From the NCBI GenBank assembly GCA_036703255.1, contig DATNPL010000227.1, forward strand, positions 61,807 through 125,806: 64,000 bases of DNA, given 5' to 3'. Shown one piece after another: positions 34,608 to 44,460 of the stretch. Numbering within the stretch: position 1 is the first letter of the stretch; every line of letters starts with the position of its first letter. Position numbers and translations under genes: made by a program. The notes below the pieces were generated by a model. That model was not told where the DNA came from. It did not search any database and saw nothing but the letters and a program-made list of their open reading frames with translations. Origin of the DNA: Drouetiella sp036703255. GTDB taxonomy: Bacteria; Cyanobacteriota; Cyanobacteriia; Elainellales; Elainellaceae.

Positions 34608-37600
34608 CTAAATTAATCCGCTGAGGACGGTGCTGCCTCCTACCATAGGCAAGCTAACGATCGACAGCAAATCGATCATCTCAAGCGCTATGGGTACAGG
34701 CGTAGATAAAAGCTGCGACCCTCCTTGCCCAGATCCCCGCAGCAGCTCTGAAGAGTCTTGCGTATTGGCAGTCTCTACCTTCGCTAGGGAAACCCCGGCT
34801 GAAGTAATCCCTTCGGCTTTGGCACCGGATGATATATCAAACTGGCTGTCCGCAGCCTCTAGATTGAGGGAAAGCGCTGACGCCGAGCCAGCCAGAGCGT
34901 CGGCCTCCAGACCTGCCAATCCGACGCGATCGTCCAGCTTCAAGGGGGTCGCCAGCTTCAGCGTGATGATTTCGTTATTGTCGATTGCCGGAGGCCGACC
35001 GATCGAGAAGGGGTAGTTGTTGTCATTGGCAACCAGAATGGTGTCTTTGTCTAGCACCAACACATCCTCGATCGTCTGGAAAGGCATTTTGTAAATGGTG
35101 CTGCCATCTTGGTTGAGGTCGTCTGGGTCTTGAATGTTCAGCAGATCGGCAACTTCCACCTTAGAGACAAAACCATCAGCATCTTTCTGAGAGAAATCTA
35201 CTTTGTAGATTTTCTTAAACTTGGCCGCCTTGCCCTGTTCGTTGTCCCGCTCAATCACCAGATACTCGTTGGCGTTGATCACGGTCAAGTCACCGATCGC
35301 ATTCGTTGCGCTTTCAAGCTTGTAGTAACCCTCCAGACCCGCAAACTGCTTTGAGGCAACATCAAACTTGTAGATGCGTAGGGTACCTGCCGGATCACCC
35401 ACGACTGTTCCTTCTAAGAGCGGGTATAGCGTCTTCTGGTCTGGGCTGATCGCCATCCCCTCAAAGCCATTGGAACGACCCAGGTTAGCCACCTGAGCCG
35501 GGGTGATAAAAGTGCTGCGCGCATCTTCTCCGGTGCCGGGGTAATCAGTAAAATAGCCATCCACCCCTAGCTCAATAAATTGCTTGAACTCGGCAATAGG
35601 ATCGCCTTTATAGCTGTCGGGCAAGAAGAAACTCTCGTTACGGAAGGTATAGGGGTGAACCAACAATCCGGCCTGATGAGCGTCGGCAACGAGGGTCGTG
35701 GGCGTGCCTGTGACGCGATCGCCATCGCTAATTTGTCCATCGCCATTCAGGTCATCTGGTTGACCATCGTTGTTTAGATCTACCGTCGCCAGCGGCACGA
35801 TCCGCTGCTTGTTGGGACCAATGCCCTCCGCGTAGGTAGCAATTTCCGCCAATCCTGCTGGGGTAGACAGATCCGTATAGGTGCGCGTGTCGCCACTCAC
35901 TACAAAGTCGTAAGGACGACCCGATCCGCCAAATAACTGCACCAGCGGAATATCAATTTCCGCCTGGGGCATGAGGGTGGTATTTAATTCCTTGAGGTTG
36001 GCAACCTCAAAGGATTGGATGAAAATGCGGGTGGGATCGGTGAACTGCTTCTCCACCAGCGTATCCACCAGCAATTGACTCGTGTTGTAGCCCTGAGCAG
36101 CAAAGAAAGTAGGGTGCTTGGTTTCAGGATAGATACCAATTTTGCGCCCAGTGTCCTTCTCGACTTGCTGTACTAACTCAATCACTTCTGACAGGGTAGG
36201 CACTTTCAGCTTGTCGTTGTTGAACTCCGTTCCCCGAATAGCGGGCAAACGCTCGATCGCATTCAAGGTCTTGAGTTCTGCCAGGGTAAAGTCTTCAGCA
36301 AACCAGCCTGTGACAGAAACTCCGTCCAAAACTTTGGTGGTTTTGCGATCGGCAAATTCAGGCCGCAGGTAAACGTCGGTGCTGGTATCGGTGGTGTTGA
36401 GTGCGCCAGTCGCAGTCAGCACCGCCAACATGGGTTCGTGGCGGGCGATCAGCACTCCGTCTTTTGTCACCACCAGATCAGGTTCGATGAAGTCAGCCCC
36501 GTCGGCAATCGCCTTTTTGTAAGCCGCCAACGTATGCTCTGGGCGTTCGCCGCTGGCACCCCGATGGCCGATGACTAGGGGAGCTTTGCCATCCAGCGTG
36601 TTGAATGACGTCGTTTGCTGCACTTCAGGATTTTGGGGCGATCGCACAAAAGGACTGGTGATCTGATCGCGAACTAGGTCGCCTGTGCCCGGAAAATCGG
36701 TGAAGTAGCCGTCAACGCCCAGATTGATGAACTGCTCAAATTCTTTTGCAGGATTGCCCTTGTAGTCCGAAGCGAGGTAGCGCTCCTCGTTGCGGAAGGT
36801 ATAAGGATGCACCAGCAGTCCGGTCTGGTGTGCATCTTCAACCAGAGAAGTGGGCGCAGTTGTCACCTTATCGGCATCGTTGATGACGCCATCGCTGTTC
36901 AGATCATCCGCTTTGCCGTCCCCATTGGCATCTACCTCTTTGACCGAGACAATCATCCGCTTCCAGGGACCAATGCCATCCGCATAGGTGGCAACTTCTT
37001 GTAAGCCTGCGGGGGTGCGCAAGTCGCCATAGGTGCGGGTGTCGCCGCTAACGACAAAATCGTAGGGGCGAATTTCAATTAGCGTGCCGTCAGGGTTGAC
37101 ATCAAAGGCATCGTAGAGCTGCACCAGGGGAAGATCGGTTTTGTGGTTTAGCTCCTTCAGGTTGCCGACTTCAAAGGATTGAATAAAAACGCGGCTAGGG
37201 TCGGTGAAGCCCGTTTTGTGCAGCGTTTGCAGCAGAGGTTCTTCTAGCGAGAGTCCCAGGTGATCATGGAAAGTCGGATGCTTGGTTTCGGGATAGATGC
37301 CGACTTTTTTGCCTGTCTCTCGCTCCGCCTGCTTGACGAGATTAATCACTTCTTCAAACGTAGGGATTTCAAACACGCCGTTGAATGCCTGGGTGCGGAA
37401 TCCTTGAGGCATGATGGCACGTAGCGTCTTGATCTCCGCCAGGGTGAAGTCCGAGGCAAAGTAGTCTTCGACCTCTACCCCATCCAAGATTTTTTTGGTT
37501 TTGCGATCGGCAAATTCAGGACGGCTCGCCACATCTGTGGTGCCGCCTAGCATCGGCTCGTGACGGGCAATTAACACGCCATCTTTGGTAGAAACTAGAT

Positions 37601-38243
37601 CGGGTTCGATGAAGTCGGCACCCCGCTCGATCGCCAATTTGTAAGATTCCAACGTATGTTCGGGCAGTTCGCCACTGGCACCTCGGTGTCCGATCACAAG
37701 CGGAGGTTTGCCATCCAGCGTGTTGAGGTTGACCGGATTGGGTGTGGCGATGGGCGCATCCAGCAGCTTGCCAGAGGCGTCAAAGTGCAGCAAGAAGGGA
37801 CCAAACTCGTCGCCCACCCAAATTGTGCCGTCCTCAGCAATCACAAAAGATTCAATATCGAAGTCTGCACCTGTAAGCAGGCGATCGCCCGTTTCCTCAT
37901 TGACGATCTTGAAGGGAATTTTCTGGTCAGGATCGGCAAACTGAATGAAGCGATCGAAGATTTTGACGCTGCCATCCCCTTCCTCTGTCCCTCGAAAGCT
38001 GGGATCAACACGATAGATCCGCAGCAAAAAATCAGCGCTGTTGGTTTGAGCGCCGTAGCCGTTGTCTGGCATAAACCAGAAGCTATGTTGATCAAAAAAC
38101 TGAACCCCGCTGAACCCTTGGATGGGCTGCCCTGCAAAAGGGCCTGTGCGATCGTTGGCAGATACATCTTTTCCAGATGCAGGTCCCGGAGCAAAAGTAT
38201 CTGCGGGCAGTGACGCAAAACTCTTCAGTACAACATCTGTCAT
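34608..38243 (-). CDS. Tandem GDPD inserted in an esterase-like/phytase-like protein
   Basis: A 1211-residue protein. Residues 1-170 resemble the start of the esterase-like activity of phytase domain (FAGQPIQGFSGVQFFD, FWFMPDNGYG, ESFVIAEDGTIWVGDEFGPF). Two glycerophosphodiester phosphodiesterase (GDPD) barrels follow at about 182-540 and 556-910: each has an HRGASGE motif (His186 and His560), FIEPDLV, DGVLIARHEPML, KVGIYPETKHPTF or KIGIYPETKHPTF, and each ends with an EF-hand-like DxNGDG/DxNNDG calcium loop. The phytase-like domain then resumes (GRSNGFEGMAISPDQKTLYP, VIERDNEQG) and a 90-residue low-complexity tail closes the protein. ATG 38243 is chosen; an in-frame GTG lies 54 bp upstream. 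No signal peptide. A strong terminator follows. Confidence 0.88.
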   Translation of the reverse strand: MTDVVLKSFASLPADTFAPGPASGKDVSANDRTGPFAGQPIQGFSGVQFFDQHSFWFMPDNGYGAQTNSADFLLRIYRVDPSFRGTEEGDGSVKIFDRFIQFADPDQKIPFKIVNEETGDRLLTGADFDIESFVIAEDGTIWVGDEFGPFLLHFDASGKLLDAPIATPNPVNLNTLDGKPPLVIGHRGASGELPEHTLESYKLAIERGADFIEPDLVSTKDGVLIARHEPMLGGTTDVASRPEFADRKTKKILDGVEVEDYFASDFTLAEIKTLRAIMPQGFRTQAFNGVFEIPTFEEVINLVKQAERETGKKVGIYPETKHPTFHDHLGLSLEEPLLQTLHKTGFTDPSRVFIQSFEVGNLKELNHKTDLPLVQLYDAFDVNPDGTLIEIRPYDFVVSGDTRTYGDLRTPAGLQEVATYADGIGPWKRMIVSVKEVDANGDGKADDLNSDGVINDADKVTTAPTSLVEDAHQTGLLVHPYTFRNEERYLASDYKGNPAKEFEQFINLGVDGYFTDFPGTGDLVRDQITSPFVRSPQNPEVQQTTSFNTLDGKAPLVIGHRGASGERPEHTLAAYKKAIADGADFIEPDLVVTKDGVLIARHEPMLAVLTATGALNTTDTSTDVYLRPEFADRKTTKVLDGVSVTGWFAEDFTLAELKTLNAIERLPAIRGTEFNNDKLKVPTLSEVIELVQQVEKDTGRKIGIYPETKHPTFFAAQGYNTSQLLVDTLVEKQFTDPTRIFIQSFEVANLKELNTTLMPQAEIDIPLVQLFGGSGRPYDFVVSGDTRTYTDLSTPAGLAEIATYAEGIGPNKQRIVPLATVDLNNDGQPDDLNGDGQISDGDRVTGTPTTLVADAHQAGLLVHPYTFRNESFFLPDSYKGDPIAEFKQFIELGVDGYFTDYPGTGEDARSTFITPAQVANLGRSNGFEGMAISPDQKTLYPLLEGTVVGDPAGTLRIYKFDVASKQFAGLEGYYKLESATNAIGDLTVINANEYLVIERDNEQGKAAKFKKIYKVDFSQKDADGFVSKVEVADLLNIQDPDDLNQDGSTIYKMPFQTIEDVLVLDKDTILVANDNNYPFSIGRPPAIDNNEIITLKLATPLKLDDRVGLAGLEADALAGSASALSLNLEAADSQFDISSGAKAEGITSAGVSLAKVETANTQDSSELLRGSGQGGSQLLSTPVPIALEMIDLLSIVSLPMVGGSTVLSGLI

Positions 38244-38527
38244 GGCTGGTGTGGATTCCTGAATGAGGAAAAAATTTGTCCCCAACCAAGTTCCCACGGA
38301 GACTTTAAGAAGCGGCTAAGTTCTCCTCAAGCCTAACTTTAGGAAACATTAAGCTGTGAGGCGATCGCGGCCTCCCCATAGCCCCAAAAGCCTACAGGCA
38401 GCCGCACCCAGCTAGTAGCCCGCCGTCTGAATTCACCCCCACCGTTTGGGCAGTAGCCATAGTTCACATAAAGTTTTCGTAAAGGCCGCTCTCAGAGCGG
38501 TGAGGCAAAGAAACCGCACAAAAGAAA

Positions 38528-38569
38528 AGGTTGGGTGTTACGGGCATCCTGGATTGCCCCACCCAACCT
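38528..38569 (-). terminator. Terminator downstream of the DUF3747/SLH gene
   Basis: On the minus strand, the stem aggttgggtg / cacccaacct (38569-38560 with 38537-38528) encloses an inner gggca/tgccc stem and is followed by TTTTCTTTTG. It lies 57 bp after the stop at 38626. The rest of the 382-bp gap up to the GDPD gene start at 38243 holds no gene. Confidence 0.8.
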
Positions 38570-38625
38570 GAATCACAGCATCAAGCACTAGCCAGCTTTA
38601 TCGGGCCAACTTTATCGAGCCAACC

Positions 38626-39909
38626 TTATCGAGACGCGTTGGTTCCCGTTGCGCCACCCAAGCAGCCCAGCGTCCGGAGCGTTGCAGCCGCCGCATAGTT
38701 GCGCTGAGCCGCCGCATCCGGGGCAAAGGCCGAACCCGTCTCGTTCAACGGAGAAGCCACTCCACAGTAGGAAGACATTTGGCTAATCAGAGGGCTGGCC
38801 CAGTGACCATTCGTATCCCCGAAGGTGGCAGCCGGACGGTTGCCCTGAATTTGGGGCTGCTGACCTTGCAGCGTCTTGCCATACTCTGCTGCCCGACGCA
38901 GAACCGCCATCAGCTCTGCACGCGTCACAGGCTGAGCCGGACGGAAAGAACCATCCTGGTAGCCCGTAATAATGTTGTTGTCGCGGGCAAACTGAATTCT
39001 GGCAGCGCTCCAGCGGCTAGATTCCACATCAGAGTAGGGGTTGCCAGCCGCCTGAGTCGGAATATTGAGCTGGACGTTAGGCAAGTTACCCAACGCACCC
39101 AGCACCATAGACACCAACTGTTCGCGGGTCAGAGAAGCGGTCGGGCGGAAGGTGTTGTCTTCAAATCCAGAGATAAATCCAGTTTCAACCGCACGATTGA
39201 TATCAGCCGCGTAGATATCATTAACGGTATCGCTAAATCGCGAAACAGGGGTCGGGGTGCCGGAGCCTGTGCCGCCGCCCGTAGAGCCGGAACCCGTAGA
39301 GCCTGTGCTGCCGCTGCCAGAACCCCCAATGTTGGCGACCGGAACATTATCACCGTCATAGGTGAGGTAGACATGACCGAGGGTTTGTTCGCCAAATACC
39401 CGCTTGGTAAAGCGCCAGCCTGGATCGAGGGTGATCTTAGCGAAGTCAGCGGTGACTCCGTTTGTGCGGCCAATCAGGAGGGCTTTATCGGCGCGGTTGC
39501 TAGGGGCACCAATCAGCAGCATATCGTCGTTTTGCTTGACGATTCGAAGGCTGTAGCGTAAGCCCAGGTCTTCGTCATTGACGCGGATTGAGTAGCCGTT
39601 GCTGTCGGTGCTGCGGCTGCATATTCCGGTGAAATCAAACTCTAGCAGCAGGGGGCTAATGGCAATTAGCGCATTCGGAGTGCCTGACTCGCTCCAGCAA
39701 GGACGGCTATCGGCAACTTGCTCCAGAATCAAGAGTTGGTGGGCTGCGCCACCGCGATAAGGAGAAGCCACTGCAACAAACTTATTCTGATCGACTTCTT
39801 TTTCACCAAATTGTGCAGCCAAGGCGGGTGTAACGGCAGACAGGGCGCTAGCAAGGGTGGTGGTAGTAACGGCAGCGATCGCAGCCATACGACGAAGAGC
39901 AGGTTTCAT
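38626..39909 (-). CDS. DUF3747 and S-layer homology domain protein
   Basis: A 427-residue exported protein. The signal peptide is MKPALRRMAAIAAVTTTTLA followed by SALSAVTPALA. A DUF3747 domain (cyanobacteria-specific, unknown function) covers residues about 30-200: FGEKEVDQNKFVAVASPY, RPCWSESG, FDFTGICSRSTDSNGYSIRV, GHVYLTYDG. A Gly/Ser linker precedes three SLH-like repeats at about 235-420 (FSDTVNDIYAADINRAVETG, ISGFEDNTFRPTASLTRE, PYSDVESSRWSAARIQ, ITGYQDGSFRPAQPVTRAEL), which usually bind the cell wall or outer-membrane-linked polysaccharide. ATG 39909 is chosen because it opens the signal peptide; the frame is open 39 codons further. Terminator at 38528-38569. Confidence 0.92.
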   Translation of the reverse strand: MKPALRRMAAIAAVTTTTLASALSAVTPALAAQFGEKEVDQNKFVAVASPYRGGAAHQLLILEQVADSRPCWSESGTPNALIAISPLLLEFDFTGICSRSTDSNGYSIRVNDEDLGLRYSLRIVKQNDDMLLIGAPSNRADKALLIGRTNGVTADFAKITLDPGWRFTKRVFGEQTLGHVYLTYDGDNVPVANIGGSGSGSTGSTGSGSTGGGTGSGTPTPVSRFSDTVNDIYAADINRAVETGFISGFEDNTFRPTASLTREQLVSMVLGALGNLPNVQLNIPTQAAGNPYSDVESSRWSAARIQFARDNNIITGYQDGSFRPAQPVTRAELMAVLRRAAEYGKTLQGQQPQIQGNRPAATFGDTNGHWASPLISQMSSYCGVASPLNETGSAFAPDAAAQRNYAAAATLRTLGCLGGATGTNASR

Positions 39910-40541
39910 GATTATTCTCAGTTGATTCTGTGAGGTGTGAGGAAAATGTTTTGCTGCAAGAGGCTGATGTTCTAGGCGCAGCTTGTTAATGTAAATGACA
40001 TCTAAAATGATGATTTTGTTTCTCAAACTTCCACTGCAAAAACTTATAAGAAATTCAATTTTTGAGGGTTGTTGTTGATAGATTCACAGACGCAATCTTG
40101 ATGTCTCAGTTCCCTAAAGCATTTTTGTAAAAGCTCTTGGAAGCGGTGTCTGATGAATTCAAATGACCTAATGAAGTAAAATAGGTTCCCTAATGAATAT
40201 CAAAGTTTTTCATCAGGCTAATTCAATCGATCGGGGCATCAATGACTTGAGAAACAATCCATTAATGACAAGTAGACGGATATGACTGAGAAGCCAATCT
40301 CAATGTTTCCGACCCATTCAAATTAATTTTCAAGCCCGTTTTAGATGAAGATAAAAAGACTGAAACCAAGCCTTAAAAGTTTCCCGCCAGGGTTGAATTA
40401 GGCTAGGGTTAAATCAGGGAATAGACTTGTGGCGTGAATCGTTGCACGCCTGCAAAAAAAGCATTTAGGCAAGAAGCCCGATTCGCCTGCCAAATTAGAA
40501 TGAGGCTGGCAAACTAGATTAAGCCCCTGCGATCGCCCACC
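39910..40541. other. Long divergent spacer with operator-like repeats
   Basis: 632 bp between the divergent DUF3747 and recD2 genes with no gene that I can support. At 40151-40217 an inverted pair (ctgatgaa at 40151-40158, ttcatcag at 40210-40217) encloses two copies of cctaatgaa (40168-40176 and 40190-40198) spaced 22 bp apart, two helical turns. These look like binding sites for a regulator of one of the two genes. Confidence 0.4.
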
Positions 40542-42785
40542 GTGTCTGATTCTTCCCCTTCCTACAGCGCCTCTTCGCAAAATGCCGCTCCGCCGACCGA
40601 ATCGCTGCAAGGCGTCATTGAGCGGCTAACCTTTCACTCTGAAGAGACAGGCTACACGGTGGCGCGGGTCAAAGCGCCCCGCACGAGTGAGCTAATCACG
40701 ATCGTCGGCAATTTCGCCAACATCCAGGCCGGACAAACGCTCCAGCTTGAGGGCATCTGGCGCGACCATCCGAAGTACGGGCAGCAGTTTCAGGTGACGC
40801 AGTATCGCGAAACCAAGCCTGCCACCCTCACCGGGCTAGAGAAATATTTGGGCAGCGGCTTGATCAAAGGCGTAGGCAACGTCACCGCCAAGCGGATTGT
40901 GGCGCACTTTGGGCTAGAGACGCTAGACATTATTGAAAACCAGATTGAACGGCTGAGCGAAGTTCCTGGCATTGCCCAGAAACGGGTGAAGATGATCCAG
41001 GAAGCCTGGGCAGCGCAGAAAGCGATTAAAGAAGTAATGCTGTTTTTGCAAGGGCATGGCGTATCTACCACCTATGCGGTCAAGATTTATAAACAGTATG
41101 GGGATGAGTCGATCGCCATTGTCACCAAAAATCCCTATCAGCTAGCGACCGATATTTACGGCATTGGCTTTGTCATCGCCGATGCAATCGCCCGTAAGGT
41201 CGGCATTCACCCTGGCTCAGAGTTTCGCTACCGCTGCGGCATTCTGCATGTGCTGAGCGAAGCTGCCGAAGAAGGGCACTGTTTTTTGCCCCAGGCTGAA
41301 TTGAGCGATCGCACCGTCAAACGCCTCACCCTTGAAGATCATCAGCCCAACCTTGAGGAAATCTCAGCCCTGGTTTTGACGATGGCAAAAGATGGCGAAC
41401 TGGTGGTGCAGATGGGCGTAGGCGATCTGGAGGAGCAGGTGATTTGCTACAGTCCGCCCTTCTACGGCGCAGAGTTTAAGCTGGCGGAGCGGCTGCTCTA
41501 CCTGCTGAGCGAACCGATCACCGTAGATTTGGAGCGGGTGCAGCGCTGGATCGATCGCTTTGTCGAAAAAACAGGGCTTCAGCTTTCCTCGCAGCAGCGG
41601 CAGGCCGTAGAAATGGCGGCGCAGCAGCGGGTCATGGTGCTAACAGGTGGCCCCGGCACAGGCAAGACCTTTTGTACTCGGACGATTGTGGCGCTCTGGA
41701 AGGCAATGGGCAAGGCGATCGCGCTAGCCTCCCCTACCGGACGGGCGGCCCAGCGCCTTAGCGAAATGACCGGACAGGAGGCCAAAACAATCCATCGCCT
41801 GCTGGAGTTTGACCCCAGCAATTTTAAGTTCAAGCGCGATGTCGAGAATGTCTTGCCGATAGAGGCGATCGTCGTTGATGAAGCCTCGATGCTGGATTTG
41901 TTTCTGGCGAATTCTTTAATTAAAGCAGTGCCGATCCATGCCCAAGTGCTTCTGGTGGGCGACATCGACCAGTTGCCTAGCGTCGGAGCCGGAAACGTGT
42001 TAGCCGATCTAATTCATTCAGGTCGCATTCCCGTAGTGCGGCTGACGGAAGTGTTTCGTCAGGCTCAGGCCAGCCAGATCGTCAGCAACGCCCACCGGAT
42101 CAACCACGGGCAGTTTCCGGTACTGGAGCCTGTCTCAAATCAGCCGCAGTCAGACTGTCTCTGGCTGGCTGCCCCCGAACCAGAACCGGGCGTGCAGGCG
42201 ATTCGAGATTTGATCAGCGATTTGATTCCTAGCCTTGGCTTTGAGCCATCTCGCGACGTGCAAGTGCTGTGCCCGATGACGCGCGGCATTGTTGGCACCC
42301 GCAACCTCAACAAAGTCTTGCAGGAGTTAATTAACCCGGCCAGCTACTCAAAAGCCGAACTGACGCGAGGCGGCATGACGCTACGGGTGGGCGATCGCAT
42401 CCTTCAGCAGGTCAATGACTACAACCGCGAAGTGTTTAACGGCGACATGGGCGTGATTGACTCTATTGATCTCGAAGAGCAGGCGATCCAGGTTCAGTTT
42501 GCCGATCGCCTCGTTACCTATGACTCTGCCGACATTAACGAGATCACTCTCGCCTGGTCGGTCAGCATCCACAAATCCCAGGGCAGCGAATATCCGGTAG
42601 TGATCCTACCGCTCTACATGCAGCATTACCTAATGCTCAGCCGCAATTTGCTCTACACCGGGCTGACCCGCGCCCGTCAGCTAGCCATTTTGGTTGCGCC
42701 CCAGAAGGCGATCGCCCTAGCTATTCGTCAAGTCAAAGATCAGCAGCGCTATACGCTATTGGCGCAGCGGCTTCAGCAAGAGTAG
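40542..42785 (+). CDS. recD2: ATP-dependent RecD-like DNA helicase (RecD2)
   Basis: An SF1B 5'-3' DNA helicase of 747 residues, the RecD2 type found outside RecBCD, involved in DNA repair and replication-fork control. The N-terminal region carries OB-like and helix-hairpin-helix parts (GLEKYLGSGLIKGVGNVTAK, VPGIAQKRVKMI). The helicase core has Walker A GGPGTGKT at 369-376, DEASMLD, GDIDQLPSVGAGNVL, TLAWSVSIHKSQGSEYPVVI and a terminal YTGLTRARQLAILV motif VI. Start is GTG at 40542. It stands alone; nothing upstream is on this strand for some 600 bp. Confidence 0.96.
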   Translation: MSDSSPSYSASSQNAAPPTESLQGVIERLTFHSEETGYTVARVKAPRTSELITIVGNFANIQAGQTLQLEGIWRDHPKYGQQFQVTQYRETKPATLTGLEKYLGSGLIKGVGNVTAKRIVAHFGLETLDIIENQIERLSEVPGIAQKRVKMIQEAWAAQKAIKEVMLFLQGHGVSTTYAVKIYKQYGDESIAIVTKNPYQLATDIYGIGFVIADAIARKVGIHPGSEFRYRCGILHVLSEAAEEGHCFLPQAELSDRTVKRLTLEDHQPNLEEISALVLTMAKDGELVVQMGVGDLEEQVICYSPPFYGAEFKLAERLLYLLSEPITVDLERVQRWIDRFVEKTGLQLSSQQRQAVEMAAQQRVMVLTGGPGTGKTFCTRTIVALWKAMGKAIALASPTGRAAQRLSEMTGQEAKTIHRLLEFDPSNFKFKRDVENVLPIEAIVVDEASMLDLFLANSLIKAVPIHAQVLLVGDIDQLPSVGAGNVLADLIHSGRIPVVRLTEVFRQAQASQIVSNAHRINHGQFPVLEPVSNQPQSDCLWLAAPEPEPGVQAIRDLISDLIPSLGFEPSRDVQVLCPMTRGIVGTRNLNKVLQELINPASYSKAELTRGGMTLRVGDRILQQVNDYNREVFNGDMGVIDSIDLEEQAIQVQFADRLVTYDSADINEITLAWSVSIHKSQGSEYPVVILPLYMQHYLMLSRNLLYTGLTRARQLAILVAPQKAIALAIRQVKDQQRYTLLAQRLQQE

Positions 42786-43052
42786 CGATCGCGCTGGGTG
42801 TAGCCGATGTGATAAATATCACAGACAAGCATTAAAGCTATAGGCTAACAAATTTGGCTCATTTGCTATCTTTTTTTTGCTAAGGGAGGTTTAAACGTCC
42901 TTACTTGCAATGGCTTGGCAGATGGGAAGCAGAAACTCTATAATTTTGGACGGAAACTTTCCTCCGTAAAATTGGGTAGTTTTTACGGAAGTGACATTGA
43001 AGATGTTACAAAAATCAGTGATTACCCTTAGCGAAAATCAGAGAGAAATTCC

Positions 43053-44432
43053 ATGATGACGCAACGGCTAAGGACGACCTCATCTGGCGATCGTGCTCCC
43101 CTTCATCGCTCCATTTCAGACCTCACCGCTCAGCCATCTGGCGATCTGTCCCGCTCATTCGATACCGCCTCTCTTCGGCAAGCGGCTCGCTCATCTCTCT
43201 CTGGCCTACAGGCTCAAGTCGCCGCGACTGAGCCATTGACGCGAGGCGCAGCGGCTCGTACCCCATCTCGCGCCATAACTCGCCCTACAGCCCAACGACA
43301 GCGATCGGTTAGCCTTAAAAAAGCGACGCAAAACACGGCTGAATGGACGGTTATGGTCTACATGGCGGGCAATAATCTGGAAAGCTACGCCATTCAAGAC
43401 TTTCTGGAGCTGGCGGCGGCTGGCTCAGATCGCAAAGTCAGCATTGTGGTGCAGATCGATCGCACGGCTGGATATGACTCCTCCTACGGCAACTGGACTG
43501 ACACACGCCGGGGAAAGGTGCAAAAAAACAGCAAGCCCAATGCTATCTGGGGCACTCGGGTGGGTGAAGCCAATATGGGGAGCGCCACAACGCTCAAAAA
43601 CTTTGTCACTTGGGGCACCAGCACTTACAAAGCCAAGCATTATGCGCTGGTAATGTGGGGACATGGCGACGGCTACCAGGTTTCCTACGATGATGCGACG
43701 GCCAACGGCATAAGCGGGATAGAGCTAAACAGCGTTTTGACAGGGGTTGCCGCTAAGGTCGAGCTGGTGGGCACCGATGCCTGCCTCATGAGCACGACAG
43801 AATTTGCCGCTCAAATTGCCGATCGCGCCTCGGTTTTTGTCGGCTCTCAAGAGCTGGAACCCGGCACAGGCTGGAACTACACACCCGTCATTCAAGACTT
43901 GAAAGCCAATCCAGCCATGACGGCAGCCCAGCTCGGTTCCTCGCTAGTGACGCGCTACGGGCAAACCTATTCTTCACGCAACGAAACCCTCTCGGCGATC
44001 GATCTAGCCGCGCTCAGAAGCAGCAATCCCTACAGCTTGACGAATGCGATCAACGGCTTTGCCACCACGCTAGTCTCTAGTGCCACTCGCCAGGATCTCA
44101 GCCTGTTAGACCTGTGGCGCGATCGGTTAGCCAATGTGTTTGACACCAGCGATCAGCCTGACGATTTTTGTGATGTGGGCAGATTATTCAGCGGTTTTGC
44201 CAGCAGCACGAGCCTCTCAGCCTCCGTGCAAGCGGCAGCACGGGTGGTGCTCAGCGCCTACAGCAGTGCCGTGATTCACAACTACACGGCGATCGCCAAT
44301 CGCAGCACAGGGCTATCGCTCTATTTTTCCGATCGCGGCGCTGCTCCAAAAGCCAACGACCCCTCCCAATTGGCTTTTGCGCCCCAGTGGTCTGCCTTTC
44401 TTAATGGAAGTTTGTGGGAAAACTTGTGGTGA
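43053..44432 (+). CDS. Clostripain-family (C11) cysteine peptidase
   Basis: A 459-residue protein with a C11 caspase-like peptidase domain from about residue 95. It opens with TVMVYMAGNNLESYAIQDFL, then has the catalytic His204 in VMWGHGDGY and Cys244 in GTDACLMSTTEF, followed by GSQELEPGTGWNY. The first 90 residues are low in complexity and rich in Ser, Arg, Ala, with no signal peptide. Clostripain relatives in bacteria are often secreted and cut after Arg. Start is ATG 43053 or the next ATG. Upstream, ccgtaaaa (42964-42971) and ttttacgg (42981-42988) form a small inverted repeat that may regulate it. Converges with the aminotransferase gene. Confidence 0.88.
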   Translation: MMTQRLRTTSSGDRAPLHRSISDLTAQPSGDLSRSFDTASLRQAARSSLSGLQAQVAATEPLTRGAAARTPSRAITRPTAQRQRSVSLKKATQNTAEWTVMVYMAGNNLESYAIQDFLELAAAGSDRKVSIVVQIDRTAGYDSSYGNWTDTRRGKVQKNSKPNAIWGTRVGEANMGSATTLKNFVTWGTSTYKAKHYALVMWGHGDGYQVSYDDATANGISGIELNSVLTGVAAKVELVGTDACLMSTTEFAAQIADRASVFVGSQELEPGTGWNYTPVIQDLKANPAMTAAQLGSSLVTRYGQTYSSRNETLSAIDLAALRSSNPYSLTNAINGFATTLVSSATRQDLSLLDLWRDRLANVFDTSDQPDDFCDVGRLFSGFASSTSLSASVQAAARVVLSAYSSAVIHNYTAIANRSTGLSLYFSDRGAAPKANDPSQLAFAPQWSAFLNGSLWENLW

Positions 44433-44460
44433 AACTCTTGGTGCAATACGGGGTAGCTGC

